From Microbacterium foliorum (GTDB taxonomy: Bacteria > Actinomycetota > Actinomycetes > Actinomycetales > Microbacteriaceae), in the NCBI RefSeq assembly GCF_006385575.1, contig NZ_CP041040.1:248001-312000 (forward strand): 64,000 nucleotides of DNA, read 5' to 3'. Within the stretch, counting starts at the first letter, position 1. Each line of letters begins with the position of its first letter. This document shows, one piece after another, positions 7,592-17,271 of this stretch. Below the pieces are notes generated by a model. The model saw nothing but the letters and a program-made list of their open reading frames with translations. It was not told the DNA's origin and ran no database searches. The position numbers were made by a program, and so were the translations under genes.

Positions 7592-8617
7592 TCAGTCCAG
7601 GATCCGGATGGAGGCGCGCTCGACGACCGGCATCGGAATGAGCACGGCGTCGAGCGGGCGCTCACCGAGCAGCATCTCGACCGCTGTGCGCCCCATCACG
7701 TCGTAGGGGAGCCGGGCCGTCGTGAGCCCCGGTCGCTGGAAGCCGGCGAGCTCCTCGTCGTCGAAGGAGGCCACCGAGATGTCGTCCGGCACCTTCAGCC
7801 CGCGCTCCGCGATCGCCTGATACGTGCCGAATGCCACGCCGTCGTTGCCGGCCAGGATCGCCGTGATGTCGGGGTGCGCGTCGAGCATCTGCAGCGTGCG
7901 CGTGTATCCGATGTCGGGGTTCCACTCGGGGACGTCCATGATGAACGGCTCGACGCCGGCCTCGGCGAAGGCGGTGCGGATGCCGTCGAATCTCGGTCCG
8001 ATGGTCACCGAGTGCAGGGGGGACGAGACCGCATGCGGGTTGTTGCCGATCACGCCGACGCGGCGGTGGCCGGCATCCGTGAGCAGGCGCGCCATCGCAT
8101 GGCCGGCGACACGCTCGTCGGGGAGTACGGAGGGGTGGCCCGTCGTCGACGTGCCGTTGACGATCACGACCGGTACGTCGGCGGGTGTCTCGGGCACCTC
8201 GATCATGCGGGCGCCGAGAAGTCCGATCAGGATGCCGTCGACCCGGCGATCGATCATCGCCTGGATCTCGTCGGAGATGGTGGCGTCGTCGCCCTCGGTC
8301 TCGGCGATCAGAACGGTGTGGCCGTGCTCCTTCGCCGCAGACAGCAGGCCGCGGATCATCTCGGAGGCATAGCGAGTCACGGTGATCTGATCCGAGATGA
8401 ACCCGAGGGTCTTCGTCTTTCCGAGGCGCAGGCTCTGGGCCGCGGGATTCGGCCGGTAGCCGAGCTCCTCGGCCGCGGCGCGGACCCGGCGCGCGGCATC
8501 GGCGGAGAGGCGCGAACCCGGCCGGTCGTTGAGGATCATGCTCACGGCGGTCTTCGACATGCCCGAAAGCGCGGCGACGTCGGCGAGCGTCGGCCTGCGA
8601 TCGACGTTCTTCGGCAC
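7592..8617 (-). CDS. LacI family repressor of the fructan/sucrose operon
   Basis: 341 residues from a GTG at 8617 (AGGAGG six bases upstream; an ATG further out would add a nonconserved tail). The N-terminal HTH reads RRPTLADVAALSGMSKTAVSMILNDRPGS, followed by a periplasmic-binding-protein-like sensor domain (TKTLGFISDQ ... GNDGVAFGTYQAIAERG ... DDEELAGF). It is divergent from a sugar ABC operon with GH32, with two matching palindromes at 8682 and 8741 in the gap. It most likely represses that operon and itself until a fructoside or its product binds. Confidence 0.88.
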   Translation of the reverse strand: MPKNVDRRPTLADVAALSGMSKTAVSMILNDRPGSRLSADAARRVRAAAEELGYRPNPAAQSLRLGKTKTLGFISDQITVTRYASEMIRGLLSAAKEHGHTVLIAETEGDDATISDEIQAMIDRRVDGILIGLLGARMIEVPETPADVPVVIVNGTSTTGHPSVLPDERVAGHAMARLLTDAGHRRVGVIGNNPHAVSSPLHSVTIGPRFDGIRTAFAEAGVEPFIMDVPEWNPDIGYTRTLQMLDAHPDITAILAGNDGVAFGTYQAIAERGLKVPDDISVASFDDEELAGFQRPGLTTARLPYDVMGRTAVEMLLGERPLDAVLIPMPVVERASIRILD

Positions 8618-8681
8618 CGAGTTCCTCCTGTCGTGACGTCTCCAGCTTAGGCAGTGCATGCGGTGCCGCGGAACCACGGCG

Positions 8682-8697
8682 GTTGAATTGATTTAGC
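8682..8697. promoter_or_regulatory. LacI-type operator, copy 1
   Basis: GTTGAATTGATTTAGC shares TGAAT-N2-ATTTAGC with copy 2 at 8741 and is an imperfect palindrome (5 of 8 pairs). It lies just before the -35 region of the solute-binding protein promoter and close to the LacI start. Confidence 0.6.
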
Positions 8698-8704
8698 AAA
8701 ATCG

Positions 8705-8733
8705 TTGCGGCCGCACATCGGCGGTGCTAATCT
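8705..8733 (+). promoter_or_regulatory. promoter of the GH32/ABC operon
   Basis: TTGCGG at 8705-8710, a 17-base spacer, and TAATCT at 8728-8733 form a good sigma-70 type promoter. Transcription would start near 8740, inside operator copy 2, which explains repression by the LacI protein. Confidence 0.6.
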
Positions 8734-8740
8734 CGGCGAT

Positions 8741-8756
8741 GCTGAATCAATTTAGC
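8741..8756. promoter_or_regulatory. LacI-type operator, copy 2
   Basis: GCTGAATCAATTTAGC pairs in 6 of 8 positions and repeats the TGAAT-N2-ATTTAGC motif of copy 1, 59 bases away. It overlaps the predicted transcription start. Confidence 0.65.
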
Positions 8757-8813
8757 TTTGTCGTCGGGACTCACTTACCTCGCTGCGAAGCCATTCACTC
8801 AGGAGAGAACATC

Positions 8814-10196
8814 GTGGTTGATCTCACTCGCAGGGCTCTGTTCGGCGCGATCGGACTGGGGATCGTGGGCACCGTCGTCTCATGGCCGAGACTCACCGGT
8901 GCCGACATCCCCGGGCGCGGCACAGACACGCTGACGGTCGCCCTCTTCGGCACCGCGCAGGACGCGGTGGCGCGTCAGGCGCTGGTCGACGGCTTCCAAC
9001 GCAAGCACCCCGGCATCTCGGTGCGCATCGTGGCCATCCAAGGACAGGACTGGAGCGAGTACTTCGCCAAGATCCTCACGATGATCGCGGCCGGCACGCC
9101 ACCCGATGTCGTCACGGTCGCGACCGAGGGGGCGCAGCTCTTCGCGTCGCGCCTCGCGCACCCGCTCGACGCCTATGTGCGCCGCGACGCGTCGGAGATG
9201 CAGGAGTACTTCGACGACGTGAATCCGACGCTCATCGAGGCGTTCATGTACCAGGGCAGCCTGTTCCAGATGCCCGACAACTTCAACGCGGCGAACGTCT
9301 TCTACAGCACGACGGCCATGGAGCGCGCGGGGCTGGAACGCCCCGCCGACAACTGGACGCTGGAGGACTTCCTCGGCACCGCCCGTGCGATGAAGAACAG
9401 CGCGTCGGGGCAGTTCCTCCCGTACTTCTGGAACAACAGACTGTGGGGCGGCGTCGTGCCCTGGCTGTACGTGAACAACACGAGTTTCCTGCGCGAGGAG
9501 AAGGCGACCGGGGGCGATTGGCTCTGGGACCGTTTCTATCCCGACCAGCCTGCCCGCAGCGGAGGCTATGTGTGGAAGCAGGCCGACGCGCTCAACGAGC
9601 ACGCGGTCGAGAGCTTCTCGGTGCTCGAGCGCATGGTCTCGGAAGGACTCGCCGCGAACCCCGCCCAGGGCGGCGGAAACGAGCTGGTCTCCCTGTTCTC
9701 CACGGGCTCGGTCGGGATGACGCCCGCCGGAGGCTTCTGGGTCAGCGGCCTCGAGGAGGCGGGCGTCGCGAACGACGCCTATGACGTGACCTACTTCCCC
9801 CGGATGGCGGGGCAGCGGCACCAGTTCGGGGCGGGAGGCTACGCGATCATGGAGACCTCGCCCCGCAAGGACGAGGCGTGGGAGTGGCTCAAGTACTGCG
9901 TCTCGGTCGAGGGCATGACCATCGCCCACCCGAAGCCCGACTCGTCACTCCCTCGTCGCTCGCTCAACGCCGAGCTCTACGGCGCGGGGGTGGGGCCTGC
10001 GAACTGGGAGGTCTTCTACGACACGCTCGACAAGTTCCCCGACACCGGTCCGATGCCGGCGCCGCCCCAGCAGGCCGCCGTCGAATCCGCTCTGCTCAAG
10101 AACGTGGTGTCGACCATCACGAACGGTCCATCCGGGGTCCGCCGAGGGCTCGAGACCATGCAGCGAGATCTCGAGCTCGCGCTGGGGGGAAACTGA
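8814..10196 (+). CDS. ABC transporter extracellular solute-binding protein (Tat-type signal)
   Basis: 460 residues from a GTG at 8814 with AGGAGAG seven bases upstream. The N-terminus LTRRALFGAIGLGIVG has the twin-arginine pattern plus a hydrophobic core, and no lipobox cysteine follows, so export by Tat without lipid anchoring is likely. The body matches family 1 sugar-binding proteins (LVDGFQRKHPGISVRIV; GTPPDVVTV; FSTGSVGMTPAGGFW). Its stop overlaps the next start (TGATG). With the two permeases it forms an importer; no ATPase gene is in the operon. The GH32 gene downstream suggests fructo-oligosaccharides or sucrose as ligand. Confidence 0.85.
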   Translation: MVDLTRRALFGAIGLGIVGTVVSWPRLTGADIPGRGTDTLTVALFGTAQDAVARQALVDGFQRKHPGISVRIVAIQGQDWSEYFAKILTMIAAGTPPDVVTVATEGAQLFASRLAHPLDAYVRRDASEMQEYFDDVNPTLIEAFMYQGSLFQMPDNFNAANVFYSTTAMERAGLERPADNWTLEDFLGTARAMKNSASGQFLPYFWNNRLWGGVVPWLYVNNTSFLREEKATGGDWLWDRFYPDQPARSGGYVWKQADALNEHAVESFSVLERMVSEGLAANPAQGGGNELVSLFSTGSVGMTPAGGFWVSGLEEAGVANDAYDVTYFPRMAGQRHQFGAGGYAIMETSPRKDEAWEWLKYCVSVEGMTIAHPKPDSSLPRRSLNAELYGAGVGPANWEVFYDTLDKFPDTGPMPAPPQQAAVESALLKNVVSTITNGPSGVRRGLETMQRDLELALGGN

Positions 10197-11134
10197 TGTC
10201 CGAGAACACCACCCGCACTCTCACCGTGCCGCCGGGGTCCCGACGCGAGACCAGCACGGTCGCCCGTTCGGGGCGATCCATCATCTGGGTCTTCCTGGCA
10301 CCCACCCTGATCGGCCTCGGGCTGTTCAACTTCATCCCGATCATCGGGTCGTTCGTCCTGGCCTTCTTCCGCTGGGACATCATCTCCGAACCGGTCTTCG
10401 TCGGATTCGACAACTTCGTCGACCTGGCCGCCAACCCGACCGTGAGCGTGTCGTTCCTGAACACCATCGGCTTCGTCGTCGTCGCCGTGATCCTGCAGCT
10501 CGCGGTCGCGCTGGTGCTCGCGGTGCTCGTGCAGTCGAGGATGCCGAACTGGCTGCGCACCTTCTTCCGGTCGGCGCTGTTCTTCCCGCTGATCCTGTCG
10601 GCGGCATCCGTCTCGCTGATCATGGCGTACCTGTTCAATCAGGAGTTCGGGCTCGTGAATCAGACGCTCAACCTGATCGGCATCGCCGATGTCGGATGGT
10701 TGACCACCGGACTCGGCGCGAAAGTCGTCGTGCTCCTGGTCTACGTGTGGCAGAACTTCGGGTTCACGTTCCTGCTCTTCATCGGCGGGCTCGCCGCGAT
10801 CCCGAGTGAGGTCTACGAGGCATCCTCGCTCGACGGCGCGGCGGGGTGGACCCAGTTCCGCATGATCACGCTGCCCCTGGTGAGTCCGACGCTGCTCGTG
10901 GCATCCGTGATGGCGATCATCAACGCCCTGCAGATCTTCGACCAGCCGTGGGTGCTGACCCGCGGTGGCCCCGGTGATGAGACCCGCACCGCCGTGATGG
11001 TGATCTATGAGTCCGCTTTCCGACAGCTCGACTTCGGGGGCGCGTCGGCCATCGGCATCGTGCTCACACTTCTCATCATGCTCGTCACGGCCATCCAGTT
11101 CCGGCTGAGCCGCCGATTCGTCTTCTACGGGTGA
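10196..11134 (+). CDS. sugar ABC transporter permease (MalF type)
   Basis: 312 residues, six membrane helices. The cytoplasmic EAA loop reads EVYEASSLDGAAGWTQFRMI TLPL at about residues 205-228, the contact site for an ABC ATPase. The start codon overlaps the stop of the binding-protein gene by one base. The preceding basic, cytoplasmic tail is typical of actinobacterial carbohydrate uptake (CUT1) permeases. The ATPase must come from elsewhere, as with MsiK/MsmX-type shared ATPases. Confidence 0.88.
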   Translation: MSENTTRTLTVPPGSRRETSTVARSGRSIIWVFLAPTLIGLGLFNFIPIIGSFVLAFFRWDIISEPVFVGFDNFVDLAANPTVSVSFLNTIGFVVVAVILQLAVALVLAVLVQSRMPNWLRTFFRSALFFPLILSAASVSLIMAYLFNQEFGLVNQTLNLIGIADVGWLTTGLGAKVVVLLVYVWQNFGFTFLLFIGGLAAIPSEVYEASSLDGAAGWTQFRMITLPLVSPTLLVASVMAIINALQIFDQPWVLTRGGPGDETRTAVMVIYESAFRQLDFGGASAIGIVLTLLIMLVTAIQFRLSRRFVFYG

Positions 11135-11142
11135 GGCCCATC

Positions 11143-11976
11143 ATGACAACGACAGTGGTTACGAAGCGTTCCTGGCTCTACACCCTCGGCACGGGCGGCA
11201 AGTTCGCCCTGCTCGGACTCGCGGCCCTGCTCACCCTCGGGCCCGTCGTCTGGACCCTGATCACGGCGCTGTCGCCGACCGACAGCGTGACTCAAGAGGT
11301 CAGTGTGGGGTTCGGAGCCTTCGCCGACGTCTTCGCCAAGATCCCGATCTGGCTCTACGCGTGGAACAGCGCCCTGGTGGTGATGCTGGTCGCCGCCGGT
11401 CAGATGCTCTCCGCCGCGATGGCCGGCTATGTCTTCGCCAAGTTCGAGTTCCGCCACAAGAAGCTGATGTTCGCGCTGATCCTCGCGACGATGATGGTTC
11501 CGCTGCAGGTGACGATCGTCCCCGTGTTCATGCTGGTGAGGGGCATGGGCCTCGCTGACACCCTGCTCGCGCTCATCGTGCCTGCGCTTCCCACCGCGTT
11601 CGGTACCTTCCTGATGCGGCAGTACTTCATGGGCATCCCGACCGAGCTGGGCGAGGCCGCTCAGCTCGACGGGGCCGGACCCTGGCGCACGTTCTTCGGG
11701 GTCTATCTGCCGCTGGCCACGCCTGGACTCGCGATCGTCGGCATCCTCGCTTTCAACTATCACTGGAACGAGTTCTTCCGACCGCTCATCATGACCATCA
11801 GCGACCAGAACTTCACGCTGCCGCTCGGCCTGGTGACGCTGCAGGGCAACCTCGGCACGGGCAGCGTCTCGACGGTGCTCGCCGGGGTGATCCTCTCGAT
11901 GATCCCCGCACTCCTGGTGTTCTTCTTCGGGCAGAAGCCTCTGCGCGAAGGCCTCACGGCGGGCGTCGGCAAGTGA
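11143..11976 (+). CDS. sugar ABC transporter permease (MalG type)
   Basis: 277 residues with six helices and the EAA loop ELGEAAQLDGAGPWRTFFGV. The ATG at 11143 lies eight bases after the previous stop, with GTGAGG upstream; a GTG at 11131 overlapping the previous stop is an alternative start. It pairs with the MalF-type permease to form the channel of the fructoside importer. Confidence 0.88.
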   Translation: MTTTVVTKRSWLYTLGTGGKFALLGLAALLTLGPVVWTLITALSPTDSVTQEVSVGFGAFADVFAKIPIWLYAWNSALVVMLVAAGQMLSAAMAGYVFAKFEFRHKKLMFALILATMMVPLQVTIVPVFMLVRGMGLADTLLALIVPALPTAFGTFLMRQYFMGIPTELGEAAQLDGAGPWRTFFGVYLPLATPGLAIVGILAFNYHWNEFFRPLIMTISDQNFTLPLGLVTLQGNLGTGSVSTVLAGVILSMIPALLVFFFGQKPLREGLTAGVGK

Positions 11977-12012
11977 CGCACGCCCTCCTCAAGTAGAAAG
12001 ACGACTGCCCCG

Positions 12013-13551
12013 GTGACCCCCACTAACCTCTCCCCGGTCCGCACCACTCGCCCGCGAGCGCACTTCGCGCCCCGGAACAACTGGATGAACGATCCGAACG
12101 GACTCGTCTTCCACGACGGCCTGTACCACCTGTACTTCCAGTGCAACCCGCACGGGGTCTCGCACGCCGACGTGAGCTGGGGGCACGCCACGAGCACCGA
12201 TCTCGCACGATGGACCGAGCACGACCCGGCCATCCTCTGGGACGACACGGCGCAGATCTACTCCGGCTCCGTCGTCGTCGATCACGGCAACACCTCAGGG
12301 TTCGGCACGGCCGAGGAGCCCCCGCTGGTGGCGCTCTACACCGCGGCCGCCGACGGGCACCAGGCGCAGGCTCTCGCGTACAGCACCGACGGGGGATACG
12401 TCTGGACGAAGTATCGGAGCAACCCGGTGCTCGACCGGGGCACGAGCGACTTCCGCGACCCGAAGGTGTTCCGCTACGACGACGGGGCCGACGCGTACTG
12501 GGTCATGGTCGCGGTCGAGGCTGAGGACCGGCAGGTGCTGTTCCACCGCTCCGACGACCTCACGACGTGGACCTATCTGTCGTCCTACGGGCCGGCCGGC
12601 CCCGTCGGCGGAGTCTGGGAGTGCCCCGACATGTTCCGGCTCGTCGTCGACGGTGATGAGGACGACGTGCGGTGGGTGCTGCTCATCAGCCTCAACCCGG
12701 GAGGCATCGCTGGGGGTTCGGGAACCCACTACGTCGTGGGTGAGTTCGACGGCACGACCTTCCGGGCGACTTCGCCCCTCCCGACTCCCGCGCCCGAGCT
12801 CCTGGTCGACCGCAGCCAGTCGCGTGAGGAGCTGGAGGCGTACGACTGGATCGACTTCGGTCCCGACTGCTACGCCGGCGTCACGTTCGACGGCCTCGCC
12901 GGGAACGAGCGGACGCTGATCGCCTGGATGGACAACTGGCAGTATGCCGGCAGCATCCCTCACGATGAGTCCTCCGAGTACCGCAGCGCGATGACTCTTC
13001 CTCGCAGGCTCTCGCTCACCCGCGACCGCAGCGGACTGGTGCGTCTGCGGCAGGCGCCGGCGATCGAGGTCGGACCCGATGAGATCACCGAGCTCGGCTC
13101 GCTGACGGGTCGCGTCGCCGTAGCGGCGGGGTCGGGGGATGCCGGCCCGGCGGATGCTGCGCTGGCGGATGCGGTGCGGATCCGTGTCACGGCGACGTTC
13201 GACGATGCAGACAGCGTCGAACTGCGCATCGGGGCCGTAGACGGCGGCGAAGTCGTCATCCGGCAGAGCCGCGCGAGCGGACGCATCGACGTCGTCCGAC
13301 CCGATGTGGTGCCCCCCGCGGGGGTGGGCGCGTCGATGTCGATGCCCGTCGCGCGTGCGGGGGAGATCGATTGGGAGATCTGGATCGACGCCCTGAACGA
13401 CCGGGTGTCGTCGCTCGAGCTGTTCGCGGAGGACGGCGACCGGGTGCTCACCGCGTTGATCCCCGCATCCTCACACCGCACCTGTGCGCTGGCGGCCGTG
13501 GGGGGAACACTGCGCGAGGCGCGCGTCGCTCTCGCAGAGGTGCCGCGCTGA
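12013..13551 (+). CDS. glycoside hydrolase family 32 (intracellular beta-fructosidase)
   Basis: 512 residues. All three GH32 active-site motifs are present: WMNDPNG with nucleophile Asp27, RDP at 148-150, and ECP with acid/base Glu203. The N-terminal five-bladed propeller is followed from about residue 360 by a beta-sandwich domain. There is no signal peptide, so the enzyme acts on imported sucrose, fructo-oligosaccharides or levan/inulin fragments, releasing fructose. The start is a GTG at 12013; AGAAAG lies upstream. Last gene of the LacI-controlled operon. Exact substrate cannot be read from the sequence. Confidence 0.9.
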   Translation: MTPTNLSPVRTTRPRAHFAPRNNWMNDPNGLVFHDGLYHLYFQCNPHGVSHADVSWGHATSTDLARWTEHDPAILWDDTAQIYSGSVVVDHGNTSGFGTAEEPPLVALYTAAADGHQAQALAYSTDGGYVWTKYRSNPVLDRGTSDFRDPKVFRYDDGADAYWVMVAVEAEDRQVLFHRSDDLTTWTYLSSYGPAGPVGGVWECPDMFRLVVDGDEDDVRWVLLISLNPGGIAGGSGTHYVVGEFDGTTFRATSPLPTPAPELLVDRSQSREELEAYDWIDFGPDCYAGVTFDGLAGNERTLIAWMDNWQYAGSIPHDESSEYRSAMTLPRRLSLTRDRSGLVRLRQAPAIEVGPDEITELGSLTGRVAVAAGSGDAGPADAALADAVRIRVTATFDDADSVELRIGAVDGGEVVIRQSRASGRIDVVRPDVVPPAGVGASMSMPVARAGEIDWEIWIDALNDRVSSLELFAEDGDRVLTALIPASSHRTCALAAVGGTLREARVALAEVPR

Positions 13552-13616
13552 CGGTGTCGTGCTGAGGTAGCCGGCGCGACGGCTGCGGTCGCGCGAAGTC
13601 ATCGACCCATCGCGGA

Positions 13617-13633
13617 ATACCCCGAGAGGGTAT
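13617..13633. promoter_or_regulatory. CsoR-type copper operator 1
   Basis: ATACCCCGAGAGGGTAT has the TACCCC...GGGTA palindrome recognised by CsoR, the Cu(I)-sensing repressor of actinobacteria. It lies about 50 bases before copZ. Confidence 0.75.
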
Positions 13634-13647
13634 ACGCTTGTTCTTTA

Positions 13648-13662
13648 TACCCCCCAGGGGTA
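13648..13662. promoter_or_regulatory. CsoR-type copper operator 2
   Basis: TACCCCCCAGGGGTA is a second copy of the same palindrome, centred 30 bases from the first, about three helical turns. Tandem sites fit tight copper-dependent control of the copZ-copA operon. No csoR gene is in the window. Confidence 0.75.
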
Positions 13663-13682
13663 CTAGAACGAGAGATGGAGAC

Positions 13683-13898
13683 ATGATGACGAAGAACGAG
13701 TTCCAGGTGACGGGCATGACCTGCGGGCACTGCGAGATGTCGGTGCGCGAAGAGGTCTCCGAGATCCCCGGTGTCGAAGACATCCAGGTGAGCGCGCAGA
13801 CCGGAAAGCTCGTCGTCACCGGCTCGGCATCGATCGACGATGCGCAGATCCTGGCCGCCGTCGCAGAGGCAGGCTATTCGGCGGTGCGGACGGCATGA
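13683..13898 (+). CDS. copZ: copper chaperone CopZ (HMA domain)
   Basis: 71 residues forming a single heavy-metal-associated domain. The Cu(I)-binding motif GMTCGHC lies near residues 11-17, followed by the ferredoxin-like alpha-beta pattern ending AEAGYSAV. CopZ carries Cu(I) in the cytosol to the CopA exporter. Two adjacent ATGs (13683, 13686) are possible starts; GGAG lies just upstream. Its stop overlaps the next start (ATGA), and two CsoR-like operators precede it. Confidence 0.9.
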   Translation: MMTKNEFQVTGMTCGHCEMSVREEVSEIPGVEDIQVSAQTGKLVVTGSASIDDAQILAAVAEAGYSAVRTA

Positions 13899-14854
13899 AC
13901 GCCGGCGCACGGCTCGGCCTCTTCGGGGCGGGCCTCGTGGTGGCGTTCGGCGCGGCCTTCGGGCTCGCCGGCGTCATCATTCCCGCGAGCGCGGTGAGTG
14001 ACTGGACGAAGGGTGCGGAAGTGGACGATCACGATGCTCATGTCGAGAGCGCTGCGGGCGCGGGTGAGTCGGCGACTGCCGCTGCAGACCTGAAGGGCCT
14101 TTCGCTCGGCCTCGACGGATACGTGCTGTCGCCGGTGGAGGCGCCGGCATCCCCGGGTGAGCCCGGTGAGCTGGCATTCCGGATCGAGGATGCCGCAGGC
14201 ACCCCCGTCACGGCCTATGCCACGGCGCACGAGAAGGAGCTGCACCTGATCGTGGTGCGCTCAGACGGGAGCCGGTTCCGTCACGTGCACCCGTCGCTCG
14301 ACGAGGCCACGGGAACGTGGTCGCTGCCCTGGGAGTGGACGGAAGCCGGAACCTATCGCGTCTTCGCGGACTTCACGCCCGCAGGCGCCGATGCCGCATC
14401 GCTCACGCTGACCCGCACGGTTCAGGTGGCGGGAGAGGTCACGCCCGTCGCGCCGGAGCCGACCCGTGTCGCGCAGGTCGACGGCTACACGGTCTCGGTC
14501 GACGGGGATCTCGAGGCGGGCACGATCGGTGATCTCACCTTCACCGTGACTCGCGACGGCAGACCCGTCACTTCCTTGGAGCCGTATCTGGGGGCCTTCG
14601 GTCACCTCGTCGCGCTGCGCGACGGCGACCTGGCTTACCTGCACGTGCACGCCGCGGGTGACGAGCCCGCAGCGGGAGAGACGTCAGGACCCGAGATCGC
14701 GTTCGCCGCCGAGGCTCCGACTGCGGGGCGCTACCTGCTGTACCTGGACTTCCAGGTCGACGGCACGGTGCGCACCGCAGAATTCGTGCTCGACGCCGGT
14801 CAGTCTCACGGCTCGACCGAGTCTGAGGGCGATTCGCACGACGACGGGCACTGA
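13895..14854 (+). CDS. exported His-rich protein of the copper operon, function unknown
   Basis: 319 residues with one N-terminal hydrophobic segment (about 5-33: signal anchor or signal peptide). The rest should lie outside the membrane and contains histidine clusters: DDHDAH, KELHLIVV, FRHVHPS, GHLVALRDGDLAYLHVHA, and a terminal SHGSTESEGDSHDDGH-like tail. Two beta-sandwich-like halves (about 70-185 and 190-305) each end in a YRVFADF / YLLYLDF strand, suggesting an internal duplication. Translational coupling to copZ (ATGA) and the next gene copA indicate a role in extracytoplasmic copper binding. I know similar proteins beside actinobacterial copA, but no assigned function. Confidence 0.75.
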   Translation: MNAGARLGLFGAGLVVAFGAAFGLAGVIIPASAVSDWTKGAEVDDHDAHVESAAGAGESATAAADLKGLSLGLDGYVLSPVEAPASPGEPGELAFRIEDAAGTPVTAYATAHEKELHLIVVRSDGSRFRHVHPSLDEATGTWSLPWEWTEAGTYRVFADFTPAGADAASLTLTRTVQVAGEVTPVAPEPTRVAQVDGYTVSVDGDLEAGTIGDLTFTVTRDGRPVTSLEPYLGAFGHLVALRDGDLAYLHVHAAGDEPAAGETSGPEIAFAAEAPTAGRYLLYLDFQVDGTVRTAEFVLDAGQSHGSTESEGDSHDDGH

Positions 14855-14923
14855 ACCGTCGAGCCCGCCCCTGCCGCAGCTGATCGCTGCGGCCCACAGC
14901 TGCAAGCCAGAGAAGGAACGAAC

Positions 14924-17227
14924 ATGAGCACGTCAGCACCTGCGAACGCGGGGACCGGAGTCGAGCTGGAGATCGGCGGCATGACCTGCGCCTCCTGCGC
15001 GATGCGGATCGAGAAAAAGCTGAACAAGCTCGAGGGTGTCGTGGCGACCGTCAACTACGCGACCGAGAAGGCCAAGGTCACCGTCCCGGAGGGTTACGAT
15101 CCGGCCGCGCTGATCGCCGAGGTCGAGAAGACGGGATACTCGGCGTCGATCCCCGCCCCGAAGGGTGCGAAGAACGATGCCGGGTCAGCCGGGGATGCCG
15201 ACTCGGATCCTGAGCTGCGGTCGCTGCGCAACCGACTGATCGGCGCGATCGTGCTGACGGTGCCCGTGATCGCGATGGCCATGATCCCGGCGCTGCAGTT
15301 CACGTACTGGCAGTGGGCGTCGCTCGCGCTGGCGGCCCCGGTGATCGTCTGGGCGGCGTGGCCGTTCCACCGAGCCGCGTGGATGAACCTCAGGCACGGC
15401 ACCGCCACGATGGACACGCTCATCTCGCTGGGCACATCGGCCGCGTTCCTCTGGTCGCTGTACGCGCTGTTCTTCGGCACGGCAGGCACACCCGGCATGA
15501 CGCACCCGTTCGAGTTCTCGCTCGCCCCGTCCGACGGGGCCGCGAACATCTACCTCGAGGTCGGCGCCGGCGTGACGATGTTCATCCTCGCCGGGCGCTA
15601 CTTCGAGAAGCGGTCGAAGAAGCAGGCGGGTGCCGCGCTGCGCGCGCTGCTCGAGCTCGGCGCGAAAGACGTCGCCGTGCTGCGCGGTGGCGTGGAGACG
15701 AAGATCCCGGTCGAGGATCTGCGGGTGGGCGACCAGTTCATCGTGCGGCCGGGCGAGAAGATCGCGACCGACGGTGTGGTGGTCTCGGGCACATCTGCCG
15801 TCGACGCGTCGATGCTCACCGGTGAAGCGGTGCCGGTCGAGGTCACCGAGGGCGACACCGTCACCGGCGCCACGACCAACGTCGGCGGGCGGCTCGTGGT
15901 TCGTGCGACCCGGATCGGCTCCGACACCCAGCTGGCGCAGATGGCCCAGCTCGTCGAGGACGCTCAGACCGGGAAGGCCGAGGTGCAGCGGCTCGCCGAC
16001 AGGATCTCGGGCGTCTTCGTGCCGATCGTGATCGTGATCGCCGTCGTCGCGCTGGGCGGCTGGCTCGGCGCGGGGTTCCCCGTGAGCGCGGCATTCACCG
16101 CGGCGGTGGCCGTGCTCGTGATCGCGTGCCCGTGCGCGCTCGGTCTGGCGACGCCCACTGCGCTGCTGGTCGGCACCGGGCGCGGTGCACAGATGGGAGT
16201 GCTCATCAAGGGGCCGGAGGTGCTGGAGTCGACCCGCAGGATCGACACCGTCGTGCTCGACAAGACCGGGACGGTGACCAGCGGCAGGATGACGCTCGTC
16301 GACGTGGTCGTCGAAGCCGGCACCGACCGCGCGGAACTCCTGCGGCTGGCCGGTGCGCTGGAGGATGCCTCGGAGCACCCGATCGCCCAGGCGATCGCCA
16401 AGGGTGCGACGCAGGAGGTCGGGACCCTGCCGATGCCAGAGGACTTCGCGAACATCGAGGGCAAGGGAGTGCAGGGGATCGTCGACGGTCACGCCGTGCT
16501 CGTCGGCCGGGATTCGCTCCTCGCCGAGTGGTCGCAGACGTTGAGCCCCGAGCTCGCGTCGATGAAGGCCGACGCCGAGGGCGAGGGCAAGACGGTCGTG
16601 GCGGTGGGCTGGGACGGCCAGGCACGCGGCATCCTGGTCGTGGCCGACACGGTGAAGCCCAGCAGCGCCGAAGCGATCGCCCAGCTCAAGGCGATCGGGC
16701 TGACGCCCATCCTGCTCACCGGAGACAACGACGCGGTCGCCAGGCGGATCGCGGCGGAGGTCGGCATCGACGAGGTCATCGCCGAAGTGCTCCCGAAAGA
16801 CAAGGTCGACGTCGTCACGCGACTGCAGCGCGAGGGCAAGATCGTCGCGATGATCGGTGACGGCGTCAACGACGCCCCCGCCCTCGCTCAGGCAGACCTC
16901 GGCATCGCGATGGGCACCGGGGCGGACGTCGCGATCGAAGCATCCGACATCACCCTGGTGCGCGGAGACCTGCGCAGCGCGGTCGACGCGATCCGGCTCT
17001 CGCGCAGGACGCTCGGAACCATCAAGACCAACCTGTTCTGGGCCTTCGCCTACAACGTCGCGGCCATCCCGGTCGCCGCGCTCGGAATGCTCAACCCCAT
17101 GCTCGCCGGCGCGGCGATGGCACTGTCGAGCGTCTTCGTCGTCGGCAACAGCCTCCGCCTGCGGGGGTTCCGGAGCGTCGCTTCGCCTGCGCGGCGGGCC
17201 GAGCAGGCACCGCGGCTCGGTGCGTGA
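14924..17227 (+). CDS. copA: Cu(I)-exporting P1B-type ATPase CopA
   Basis: 767 residues. One N-terminal HMA domain with GMTCASC (residues 19-25), eight membrane helices, the intramembrane metal site Cys402-Pro-Cys404, phosphorylated Asp446 in [13 protein letters not shown] nucleotide-domain motif, and [10 protein letters not shown] hinge. The last helices carry AYN and [15 protein letters not shown], the Tyr-Asn and Met-Ser-Ser signature of the Cu(I)-specific P1B-1 subclass. It exports cytosolic copper delivered by CopZ. Start ATG at 14924 with GAAGGAAC upstream. Last gene of the copper operon; a hairpin follows. Confidence 0.95.
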   Translation: MSTSAPANAGTGVELEIGGMTCASCAMRIEKKLNKLEGVVATVNYATEKAKVTVPEGYDPAALIAEVEKTGYSASIPAPKGAKNDAGSAGDADSDPELRSLRNRLIGAIVLTVPVIAMAMIPALQFTYWQWASLALAAPVIVWAAWPFHRAAWMNLRHGTATMDTLISLGTSAAFLWSLYALFFGTAGTPGMTHPFEFSLAPSDGAANIYLEVGAGVTMFILAGRYFEKRSKKQAGAALRALLELGAKDVAVLRGGVETKIPVEDLRVGDQFIVRPGEKIATDGVVVSGTSAVDASMLTGEAVPVEVTEGDTVTGATTNVGGRLVVRATRIGSDTQLAQMAQLVEDAQTGKAEVQRLADRISGVFVPIVIVIAVVALGGWLGAGFPVSAAFTAAVAVLVIACPCALGLATPTALLVGTGRGAQMGVLIKGPEVLESTRRIDTVVLDKTGTVTSGRMTLVDVVVEAGTDRAELLRLAGALEDASEHPIAQAIAKGATQEVGTLPMPEDFANIEGKGVQGIVDGHAVLVGRDSLLAEWSQTLSPELASMKADAEGEGKTVVAVGWDGQARGILVVADTVKPSSAEAIAQLKAIGLTPILLTGDNDAVARRIAAEVGIDEVIAEVLPKDKVDVVTRLQREGKIVAMIGDGVNDAPALAQADLGIAMGTGADVAIEASDITLVRGDLRSAVDAIRLSRRTLGTIKTNLFWAFAYNVAAIPVAALGMLNPMLAGAAMALSSVFVVGNSLRLRGFRSVASPARRAEQAPRLGA

Positions 17228-17229
17228 CC

Positions 17230-17267
17230 AGAGCGCCGTGCGGTCGAGATCGACCCCACGGCGCTCT
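17230..17267. terminator. bidirectional hairpin between copA and alcohol dehydrogenase gene
   Basis: AGAGCGCCGTG (17230-17240) pairs perfectly with CACGGCGCTCT (17257-17267); the loop holds a further self-complementary GGTCGA-GATCGACC. It separates convergent genes and can act in both directions. Confidence 0.7.
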
Positions 17268-17271
17268 CCTG

